Assembly (NCBI GenBank): GCA_949130485.1
Contig: OX422185.1
Span: 1,534,304 to 1,598,303, forward strand
Direction of reading: 5' to 3'
DNA: 64,000 bases
Origin: Agelas oroides
Lineage: Eukaryota; Porifera; Demospongiae; Agelasida; Agelasidae
The notes beneath the pieces are model-generated. The model ran no database searches. It saw only the letters and a program-made list of their open reading frames with translations, and had not been told where the DNA came from. Below, in pieces: positions 46,701 to 58,700 of the stretch (the first letter of the stretch is position 1; the number at the start of each line of letters is the position of its first letter). A program made the position numbers and the translations under genes.

Positions 46701-49700
46701 AGAAGTAGGTGATGTTGTCAGGCTGAATTCTCCAGACGAGATTAAACTAGTATCATCTGTCGATGCGGATAATAAGTGTTGCTGTTGCCACCCCATGCGT
46801 AAAGTGGGTGGGCGTAACTCTCGTTGGACAGTAAATCGTTCTATTCAACGAACTGTCCCTTTTTTAGATATTTTATGTAATATTCCCTATCGTACTAACG
46901 GGGGTTGCTATTATTTGACAATGTGATCTTCTATTGTGTCATTAATTTGTGTGCACAAACTTTGCCTACAAGGCAGGTCAATTCTTGCAAGTACATCATT
47001 CTAAATATTGCACATCAAGAAAGGTTGTGATTTTGGTATATCCCACCTAGCTAGTATAGTTTTACCACAAGTGGGGCTTAAAAATAATAACAACAAAGGA
47101 GCAACAAGGTGGGATATATAATTAAATACTTATAGCACATTCATGCCTGTTAGTAAACAAACCTCCTCCTCCAGCTACGCTATAACATACGTATCGGTTA
47201 CTTGTAGTGAGTGGTCCTATAGGTATGTTTGCGATTTTACCACTTGTACGTATCGATTACTTGTAACTAACCATTTCAACCCTCAAACAGGCAATGCTTG
47301 ACCAAAGTAGACAAAATGGGTATCAAACAGTTCCATTTGGTGTGTACATTCATAATCTGGTGTTTGTTTCCCATTTGGAGTAAGTGATCTGAAAATAGTC
47401 TAGGTATGTTTGCGATTTTACCACTTGTACGTATCGGTTACTTGTAACTAACCATTTCAACCCTCAAACATGCAATGCTTGACCAAAGTAGACAAAATGG
47501 GTATCAAACAGTTCCATTTGGTGTGTACATTCATAATCTGGTGTTTGTTTTCATTTTGTAGTGAGTGGTCCAAAAAGAGTCTAGGTATGTTTGCGATTTT
47601 ACCACTTGTACGTATCGGTTACTTGTAACTAACCATTTCAACCCTCAAACAGGCAATACTTGACCAAAGTAGACAAAATGGGTATCAAACAGTTCCATTT
47701 GGTGTGTACATTCATAATCTGGTGTTTGTTTCCCATTTGGAGTAAGTGATCTGAAAATAGTCTAGGTATGTTTGCGATTTTACCACTTGTACGTATCGGT
47801 TACTTGTAACTAACCATTTCAACCCTCAAACAGGCAATGCTTGACCAAAGTAGACAAAATGGGTATCAAACAGTTCCATTTGGTGTGTACATTCATAATC
47901 TGGTGTTTGTTTTCATTTTGTAGTGAGTGGTCCAAAAAGAGTCTAGGTATGTTTGCGATTTTACCACTTGTACGTATCGGTTACTTGTAACTAACCATTT
48001 CAACCCTCAAACATGCAATACTTGACCAAAGTAGACAAAATGGGTATCAAACAGTTTCATTTGGTGTGTACATTCATAATCTGGTGTTTGTTTCCCATTT
48101 GGAGTAAGTGATCTGAAAATAGTCTAGGTATGTTTGCGATTTTACCACTTGTACGTATCGGTTACTTGTAACTAACCATTTCAACCCTCAAACAGGCAAT
48201 GCTTGACCAAAGTAGACAAAATGGGTATCAAACAGTTCCATTTGGTGTGTACATTCATAATCTGGTGTTTGTTTTCATTTTGTAGTGAGTGGTCCAAAAA
48301 GAGTCTAGGTATGTTTGCGATTTTACCACTTGTACGTATCGGTTACTTGTAACTAACCATTTCAACCCTCAAACAGGCAATACTTGACCAAAGTAGACAA
48401 AATGGGTATCAAACAGTTTCATTTGGTGTGTACATTCATAATCTGGTGTTTGTTTTCATTTTGTAGTGAGTGGTCCGAAAAGAGTCTAGGTATGTTTGCG
48501 ATTTTACCACTTGTACGTATCGGTTACTTGTAACTAACCATTTCAACCCTCAAACAGGCAATACTTGACCAAAGTAGACAAAATGGGTATCAAACAGTTT
48601 CATTTGGTGTGTACATTCATAATCTGATGTTTGTTTTCATTTTGTAGTGAGTGGTCCGAAAAGAGTCTAGGTATGTTTGCGATTTTACCACTTGTACGTA
48701 TCGGTTACTTGTAACTAACCATTTCAACCCTCAAACAGGCAAATGCTTGACCAAAGTAGACAAAATGGGTATCAAACAGTTCCATTTGGTGTGTACATTC
48801 CTAATCTGATGTTTGTTTTCATTTTGTAGTGAGTGGTCCGAAAAGAGTCTAGGTATGTTTGCGATTTTACCACTTGTACGTATCGGTTACTTGTAACTAA
48901 CCATTTCAACCCTCAAACAGGCAATACTTGACCAAAGTAGACAAAATGGGTATCAAACAGTTCCATTTGGTGTGTACATTCATGATCTGGTGTTTGTTTC
49001 CCATTTGGAGTAAGTGATCTGAAAATAGTCTAGGTATGTTTGCGATTTTACCACTTGTACGTATCGGTTACTTGTAACTAACCATTTCAACCCTCAAAAA
49101 GGCAATGCTTGACCAAAGTAGACAAAATGGGTATCAAACAGTTCCATTTGGTGTGTACATTCATAATCTGGTGTTTGTTTTCATTTTGTAGTGAGTGGTC
49201 CAAAAAGAGTCTAGGTATGTTTGCGATTTTACCACTTGTACGTATCGGTTACTTGTAACTAACCATTTCAACCCTCAAACAGGCAATACTTGACCAAAGT
49301 AGACAAAATGGGTATCAAACAGTTTCATTTGGTGTGTACATTCATAATCTGGTGTTTGTTTTCATTTTGTAGTGAGTGGTCCGAAAAGAGTCTAGGTATG
49401 TTTGCGATTTTACCACTTGTACGTATCGGTTACTTGTAACTAACCATTTCAACCCTCAAACAGGCAAATGCTTGACCAAAGTAGACAAAATGGGTATCAA
49501 ACAGTTCCATTTGGTGTGTACATTCCTAATCTGATGTTTGTTTTCATTTTGTAGTGAGTGGTCCGAAAAGAGTCTAGGTATGTTTGCGATTTTACCACTT
49601 GTACGTATCGGTTACTTGTAACTAACCATTTCAACCCTCAAACAGGCAATACTTGACCAAAGTAGACAAAATGGGTATCAAACAGTTCCATTTGGTGTGT

Positions 49701-52700
49701 ACATTCATGATCTGGTGTTTGTTTCCCATTTGGAGTAAGTGATCTGAAAATAGTCTAGGTATGTTTGCGATTTTACCACTTGTACGTATCGGTTACTTGT
49801 AACTAACCATTTCAACCCTCAAAAAGGCAATGCTTGACCAAAGTAGACAAAATGGGTATCAAACAGTTCCATTTGGTGTGTACATTCATAATCTGATGTT
49901 TGTTTTCATTTTGTAGTGAGTGGTCCGAAAAGAGTCTAGGTATGTTTACGATTTTACCACTTGTACATATCGGTTAGTTGTAACTATAACGTTTCCATTT
50001 CTGAGAAGACCAAAAGTATAATACACTTTCATTTCTATCAGTATTATAGTAACATCCCACAAAATGAACTGCAAAATTATAGTGAGTTGTTGCTACGATA
50101 CATACCCTAATTTTAACAGTGTACTAGCAATATGAGGTGAATGTTGTATCCTCACTATTGTGACCATACAGATTCAAAGTCTTAAAATGAAAGCAGCTTA
50201 GAACAAAGTGAGGCTATCAACCTTCCTCATACCACTGTACTCTGAGGTGTCACCCACACCTCTCAGAAAGTAGAATTGACATTTGAAAATTTATCTAGTT
50301 ACAATCGTTGTAAAATTCATCTTATCTGTATGTTGTAAAAAGATTGCAATAACAAAAATGCACTAGTTATGTAACAAGTATACCATCTCCATTTCATGAT
50401 GTTGCAAAAAGTATGCATTTTATTCTATCCTTCATTCAGACCATGTGAAATTGTGGTATTGGTACATACATGGATTGTAAACATGATGTAAATACAGAGA
50501 ATACAATGATTGTATTTGACATTTTTTTTCCTGTGTGTGTGCATGGTCTAACTACAACATATACATATCACTGAATATACTTATCACTCAGTAAATCATG
50601 ACATCACCTAGGGTCTCGGCAGGAGGTACAGTTGCTTGTCCCAGGTCCTACACACTGTCCACACAGAGGATGACAGTCCTCACACACCCCCTCCTCTGAT
50701 ATGTAGTCTCCCGGGTCACATTGATCACGACAAGTGAACCTGGTAGTTGGTACAAATGGGTAGTGACGAAAGGAACAGGGACAGAAGGGGTAGGGACAGA
50801 AGGGGTAGGGACAGAAGAAGTATGGATAGAAAGAGTATGGACAGAAGGGGTAGGGAAAGGGACAGAAGGGGAATTGTGTAGACTGCAGCCAAAGGAAAGT
50901 ATCTGTGTACTATAGCCATATCAACTGTAGTACTAATCTAACCAAGCCTTAAGTATATAATTCCCCACCTTCACATTTTGAGTATGCAAAAATCCGTGTT
51001 AAATCTTACCATGGTACAAGCTATAACATCACAGGTTCTGGACACAGAGTCTTATGCAGATTTACGTTGACAGCTATAAAGTAGCTAAACATGTTTCAAC
51101 AGGAGGCCAAATTCACTATATCCACTGTAACTGCAAAAGATCAACCATAACACATGCATTTTTCAACTCCAAGAACACTGTCTTTTTGCTACACGTTTGT
51201 ACTCCCGGAATTCCATTCTCGATATACGATCTAACATCTGTGCTGCAAATCATTAAACCGCATGGTAAGATTCACCACCCTCTGTATTTGCATGGTGGAA
51301 AATATTACAAACTGGAGGTGGGAAAGGGTTGGGAACAATGATAAGCTGACCAGGCAGGGATAGTTCATTGTAATTGGGGGAACTTGGGAATTCATATGGT
51401 GCAAATGTTCATTCCGATAGGAGAGCTTACAAGGATCTGTCATCATTGAATTCTTGAGCAAAACCTGGGACACACTGTAGGCAGTCAGTGGAGGAAGGGC
51501 CAGTACAACCAAGGCAAGAGTCCACACACGGGAAACAGGAGCGATTGGCTGGAACATAGTATTCTGCACGTGAGAAACACACACAAGTTTTATGAACTTG
51601 TTTATCTTCTGATTACAGCACACCATTCTACATGCAGGTGTAATATATACCGATTGTGAACCTAAAATTGCCACTAAGACCACTGAGAAGGGTTCCAGAT
51701 CTTCCTACTCCCCCATCTAAATAATCATTGCATACAAATTGTATATAAACAGAGTTTTTTGATGGAGAGTGGTTCCTCAATAAAATAATCCCCACTGCAA
51801 AAGATCTGTGCACGTCAAAGTCTTCTCACCTGTGGTGTTATTACAGCTCTCCACACACCCCTCCGAAATGCGTGTAGCATACCGACACAGATGACACTCA
51901 GTTGGCCATTGTGTGCCTGGCCCTGTACACAACTCACACAGTGGGTGACAGGGGACACACACATCAGAACCTAACCTCAAGTCTCCAATGGCAGTAGTGG
52001 AGACTGAGGAATATGTCCCAGGCAGGCAGTCAGAAGACAGACAGGTCACCTGTTGAGCAAGAAGGGAACGCATGGGGCAAGTACCAAAGCAATGCAGTTG
52101 TAAATACTGCAGGTAAAGGATAGATATGTGACGATCAGAGCCTCAACTGATGTATGATAATTTACTTTTTCATGTGCCGCAGAGCGGGTGTCACAGGTAC
52201 CATCTACATACCATACACAGTACACATATACTCTAACCTGTCTCCCCTCTCTGTCTAGCTGCACATGGTCACACTCCAGACAACCGTGAGTTCTGTTAAC
52301 GTAGGGGAGGGGCCCAGCACAGCCTGTTCCATTCTGACACCCACTGTAGCAGGGGACACACTGATGTGTGGAAGTGTTGAGGTAGGTGCCGAGGGGACAT
52401 ACCTCCACACACACCCTCACCAGTGACCTAACCCCCAGCATCTCCTCAACATAGCAGTTACGACATGTGTTGCAGTGCTCTGGGCCCTGTGGGAGTGTCA
52501 GTGTGGAAGAGGGTGTGGGATCAAAATAAGAGTGTCAATGAGAGAAGGTTTAGGGAGAAAACAATTTTATCTATGAATAACTAGCTAGCTAGCCTCATTC
52601 TCAGGTGCTCAGCTTTTTGTTGCTCTTCAAAGTTGCTTTTCTGTACTGTAAGCAATGCAAATCTGAGGAACATGGCTAATAACTATGGAGGTGTGAGGGT

Positions 52701-55700
52701 CGTAGAGACTAGCACATCAAAAACTTTTTTCTGAGCTATTATGTATAGTTGGGTTAGTTCTTTGAGAGCCATGTTACGACACCAAGGTACAATTGAATGA
52801 GAGAATAGTACAGAGTGTCCAGCACTGTATGTCTGAAGAAGGTCCTACGGGACCAAAACGTTGGATAAGTTATGAAGTTGTGTGCACTCAAAGATTGATT
52901 TGACTATTCATTCACGAATACCCTTGTATAAAGTAGCTAACCACACAATCTTTGACCGAGAGATCAGTTGTTCAAGATTCAGACTACTATAAACTAATTG
53001 GTGTGTAACTAATCACATTTTGGCAATCTTCATCTTAAACTGGCACTCTGATGTCATCAACCCTTTGGTCGCAAGTAGTTGAATGTCACTGTTCTGCAGT
53101 ACATGTTTTAAGTGTGAGTATGCTTGCTTTGTTAGATTTGCTTTTTATAGGTCAGAGTCTTACTGTGCCTCCAGTGCACCCTCCAAGACACTGTGCATCA
53201 CACGGCTCACACACACGGGAGTCATGATTCTGGTACAAGCCACTGTGAGGTGTTTGTGTGTGTGTGTGTAAGGAGGGGGGGGGGGGGGGGAAGTGAAGGG
53301 ATGAGGAATGTATGGTAGAGATGGCTATGGTACTGTAGAGAACGCTGTCTTCCTCGCAAATATTATTTGATGACCATACACCAGCCACACACATATAATT
53401 TTACCTTGTGTTGGTTGGTAGAGACACAACTGAACAATTCTGCACACAGCGTCTGAGGTACCGGAAGTTACGGCAGCCATCACACTGTGTATCACTCGGT
53501 CCCCAGCAGTTGGACATGGAGTCACATTCCTCATGACAGATGAGGGACTCATTAACTAAAGAGTAGTATGTATTACAAATTATGGTGCATAATATTGCAC
53601 ATACATGAAGTCATATATATTCATGAAGCAAAATCTAGACTGTATCTGATGTATAAGTTGTAGTCAGTGGTTATAGATGCTGGATGCTGAATGTTTTATA
53701 ACATGTCATGTCAACACATCTAAGATTAAATGTGCCACATAAAGTTATGTTATTATTCTGTCAATTTTTGTATGTACATAAGGTAATTTAAACTGACTGT
53801 GTGATGATTAATTGCACACTCACAGCATGTCTGCGGATCTTTACGAAATGGGGAGACGACACACTGGTGCTGGGCAGTCGGGTTGTCAAGGTATGTACTA
53901 AAGTTGCCAACATAGCAGAGCCGAGGATTGTTGAAGTAGAAGAGTCCCCCACCACTGATAGTCTCCAGAGAAGAAAGGTCTAACTGCCGCAGTTGAGGGT
54001 TGAGTGCTACAACCAGACTGTAGTCATCTGCATAAGAAAGATCATAAGCATAATAACTTAATTGGAGGTGAAAGGGAAGAGGGACTGAACTCACAACGTT
54101 GGCCATCGTTGCACCCCAGGTTAAGTGTTGTGCCATTTGGGTGCCCTACTCTGCGTAGATTACGGAGGTAGGGAAATGTCTGATTTGGCCATCCCTGGAT
54201 CCGTAGGGGACCTCGTATTTCTGTAATAGTGGAGAGTATCTCCAGGCGAGAGGAGCTGGAAAGGGATGGTAAAAGAAAGGGGTCAGGAAGATGAAGTGAC
54301 ATAGTTTGAAGCTGGTACATGTAGTACATATTAATTTAGTAGCCATGTACATAAGGTGATCGCTCACTTGAGGTTTGCTACACCTCCTATATAGACTCCA
54401 CCACTGACGATGATGTTGCAGTTGTTGAACCGTTCAAGTGTCATGTCATTCACAATCTCAGAAGCATCCAGACCATCACATTCTGGGAGGGAAAGGAGAG
54501 GAGAGAAAGAGGATACGTTGTATTTGATATTACATTTCTTGTGTTCTATAAAATGGTGTAAGGGGAGGATAGAATGAAGATGAGGGAAGGGAGTGCAGGA
54601 AACAAAGGAGGGAAAGGTGTGCTGTGCATTATGTAATCTAATGTGATTGTGGTGTGCTTGCATATCACATCAACAAACGAGAATATTATGACACTTGCAT
54701 GCATCAGTGCAACAACTATTTTTCAATGGACAGCTGCATGAAGAGATGCTAATTTCCAGATGCTTCTACTTAACATTAAGAATAAGGAAATTATACCCGA
54801 CTGCATTTTCTGCATGAGCTAGCAGTCCCCAGTCGCCTCAGCATAGCTGATGTAAACCTGATATTGGCCGAAACACGTCCTGTGTCTTTGTATAACATCA
54901 GGTCTTGCCTTTTTTCAGGAAGATGTGGTCATTGATTATTCATGTTAATGTGTCTCTCACGTCTTCCTGATGGTACCGAAAAGGCAACTGCATACACCTT
55001 TAAAACCCCCACTCAAAGTGAAATGGGCTATACATTACTACATTGGATCAAGCCACAATGAAATGCTTCTGCCTCGTCCACGCAGGAGACAGAAGCCACG
55101 AGCTTCTGCCTCGTCCACGCAGGAAAAAGAGGACACGAGCTTCTGCCTCATCCACACAGGAGACAGAAGCCACGAGCTTCTGCCTCGTCCACGCAGGAAA
55201 AAGAGGACACAAGCTTCTGCCTCATCCACACAGGAGACAGAAGACACGAGCCTCTGCCTCATCCACACAGGAGACAAAAGACACGAGCCTCTGCCTCATC
55301 CACACAGGAGACAGAAGACACGAACAACCATGATGAAGAGCAGGAAGAGAAGGGGTCGACAAGACAATTTCCAGGAGAAAATTTAGCTTACAAATGTCCT
55401 CCTACTAATATACCATACAGCAGGAAACTTTCGAGGGAGAAAACTTTCGCGAATTTCAAGGTTTTGTAGCTATTCGCGAAAGTTTTCTCTGCGAAATTGG
55501 GGGACATGGCATCTTTTGGCTGCGACACCAGTGAGCAATCTGCAAAGGTTTTCTCCTCGAAGATCTTATTTTTCGCCAATTCGCGAAAGTTTTCTCCCTC
55601 GAAAGTTTCCCGCTATACGGTACTGCACGATTATTGTTGTATAGCTATTGCTATGCTTGACAACAAGCCAAGAACTGAAGACCAGTAACTAGCTTTGCTT

Positions 55701-58700
55701 TGTATTTATGTTTTGACAAAACCTTTATCTCTTCGTATCAGCATGATATATGCAAAAACGTAATGGGCGGATCTAATTTACTGCATGCCCACTCCAAATT
55801 TTAAGTTGCTTGCATTCCATCAGAATAAGTACGCCAATAATCTGTACCACCTTAACAAGTGTCTTTCCTACCTGTGGGGCATGGTCCATCACAGGGGATG
55901 CACTGTCCGTCTCTTGAAAAGTAGTTTTCTGGACAGCGAAGTAGACAGTTACCACTGTGCTCAAACAGACCCTCTGTGTGAATGAGGAGATGACGGCCAG
56001 AAGAAATGAGGGGAAGGGAGAAAGGAAAAGGGAGAAAAAGGGAGGCGAGGGAAGGAGTCAGCAAGGAAGAGAAGGAGAAGCAGAAAAGAGGAGAGAGTAG
56101 GAAGCAAGAGGGAAGGAGAAGGGATGAGAGAGGGGATGGAACAGAACAGAAGGATCGAGGGTAAGGGAAGGAGAGGAAGAGTGTGTGTGTGTGTGCGTGT
56201 GTGTGTATGTGTGGTGATTGACCAATCAGGTTGCTCACCTGGGCACTGCAGCACACAGAGGTCTCCAGCAGCCAGACGGGCATTTGGGTTAGGCACCACC
56301 CGGAACAAGGTGGGGTCATAGATCCTAGCTGGGGGACACTGGGTCACACAAGTACCGTTGTTTTCAAAATTTTTGCAAGCCTGGGAATTAAATGAGTATG
56401 TATTAGCATGTGTTCATAAAGCTATGCTAATCAGTTGTGCCAATGATTGACAGACATACCTCTAGTGGGCATGATCCCTATTTACTGGGCAGTGTGGCCC
56501 AGGATAGCTATACCACTGCTGGAAATATGAAGTTTGGTTCAAATCTCAAAAAGATCCACAATTCGATCTTGTTAATCATCAAGTCACAGAAAAAAAGCAC
56601 CAATCTCCATGTTTCTGATCAGAAAAACACTTTATTAAGCTGAACCAAATAATTATTTCCTGGGAGTAATAATAGTGTCTTTTCTTGCATTCTACAAACA
56701 AAGTTGTAACATGCATGTCACCACATTTTGAGTGACAACTACCCAAAAGTATTCACCCCATTTTAACCTGAAGGCATACTCGAACACATAACATGGAATG
56801 ATGTTATTCCACGCACCATATAATAATAATAATGAGTGGTAATTACTAACTGAGTCAAACAAAACAGTAAACTGTGTACCACATACATGACACTGGTTTG
56901 CTTTGGGCCCCACACACCCAGCGGCACACAAGGGGTTACAACACTGCAATGTCCCACCCTCCATCTGGTAGCAGCGATCCAGTCCACATGAGAAGCAGGG
57001 GGTCTTGGTCACTGTGACACCAAAATTGATAAAGTGAAATTCCAAACAAAATGTAATTAAATGAAGGGATGTTGAGATGAAATAGCTGCAAAAGGCTAAC
57101 ATCGCTCACATGTTTGACAGTAGACAGGTTCTGTGCTCCAGCAGTGACCTGAGCTACAAGCCGAGCAGTTCAGTAAGTCTGGGGGAAGAGAAAGATGACC
57201 TACCTGATCTAAATTGTCTGACCACTCCATCACAATCATAACAATGAGTGGACTCATAATATAGTTGACAGACTGATGCCACACAAATCTGGTCTGCACT
57301 ACCATAGTGACTAGCATAAAGATCATGCCAAGGTGTGAGATACAATGTTTTAGGAATAAAACTAAGGAAAGGTGACTACCTTGAAGAAGTAACAGGTTCA
57401 CTGTAATGTATAGTGGTATGCTGTTTATATTTTGTTAACTACAATTGCATGTGCAACTATCAAAGTTGAGTTTATGGGAGTAGAATTCTCTCTCTAAATT
57501 CTTCGAACTTTAATGCCATAAGTAGTAACCAAAATTGGAAGCAAAAACTTAATTACGATATTAGTTCTGTAGTTTAGTAACACTATATCATTCATGACTC
57601 TAATATGGCTGGAAGCTTATTAAGCTCATTGAGAGATCAACAGTGATGTCTTACAAATTTTCTATGCATTTTGTATGTCAAAAAAGCTGCATGGTGATGA
57701 CAAAGAAGTAGCATGTAGGCATTATATTCATTACGTTAGCGTATGAGTTAGCTATGCACTTTCAGACTATCAGTACTTCATAACAGCTATATTATGTAGG
57801 TGCATGTAGACCTATGCAAGCATCCATTAAACTGTATGGAAATATAAGACATGTTGCAGTCCCTCACCTTCATGTCTGGAGGTATTGCAAGCCAGCAACT
57901 CATCCAGCCGCCCATTATCAATGATGTCATTCCAGTTCACTGTCCTGTAGTTGCACATGGAGGAGGAAGTGTTCTGGAATCTGACATCACCTCGTGTTAC
58001 CTCTGTCAGCTTCGGCAGTACAATCGCTCCAATGCGGGTATTCAGTAGCACCAGGGCAAGGCCACGCCCCTCTACTGTCTCTATAAGCTCCTCTCCCCGA
58101 ATGATGCGAAGGTTAGGGAGGACAATGCGGTCCACAGTTGGTATATTCTGGAACCGAAGCACTCCAGAGATCTCCTCTACATGGTAGAGGAAGTTGAACG
58201 AGTCCTCGGTGAGATTGGTGTAGTTGTCATTACCAAACATGTCAATCTGAATACTCCCAGTGACGTGAGTGCAGCCACAAAACTGGTTGTGGAGGCTGTT
58301 TAGGATCTCCTCCACTGTCTCTCCAGGTGCAAAGGTGTCAACAGAATACCCTACACATGGAGTGTCTGTGAGAAATATATCATGAAATCCATATAGTGAG
58401 TGTGACTTAATACCCAAAACAGATAAATATAAAACTATGAAGTCCATAGCTAAGATGCTCTAGCTCACTACATATCTTTTCAGCAGCTTGGTTTGCAGAT
58501 TCACTTGGTAACACCCATTGCCATATTGTATTATATTAGTAATGAATGCAATATATGATTGCCAGCAGGCCAAAGAAGGTACTACCAGAAGGAACGCACT
58601 ATACTGCAGATGCATTTTCATTACTGTAAGCTAACATGCTTGGGAAGTGTGCTATACAACAAAAGTTAATCAATCATGACTCGCAGACAATCCCAAGGTT

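Larger units (their letters stand above)
45411..46992 (+). repeat. 28 bp direct repeats bracketing gene D exon 1 and ORF E
   Basis: CCTACAAGGCAGGTCAATTC followed by TTGCAAGT occurs at 45411-45438 and 46965-46992, identical and in the same orientation. The enclosed segment holds gene D exon 1, the divergent promoter and ORF E. Confidence 0.8.

Noticed and set aside
47217..49985. CRISPR-like appearance of a regular array
   Set aside because: Units are 181 bp of continuous near-identical sequence with no spacers, no cas genes, and an intron-bearing eukaryotic context. It is a satellite.
40503..50607. Kinase or membrane exons for the gene C ectodomain
   Set aside because: Searched for on the minus strand because gene B would predict them. 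No glycine-loop, HRDL, DFG or hydrophobic TM segment was found here, which supports the GPCR continuation.
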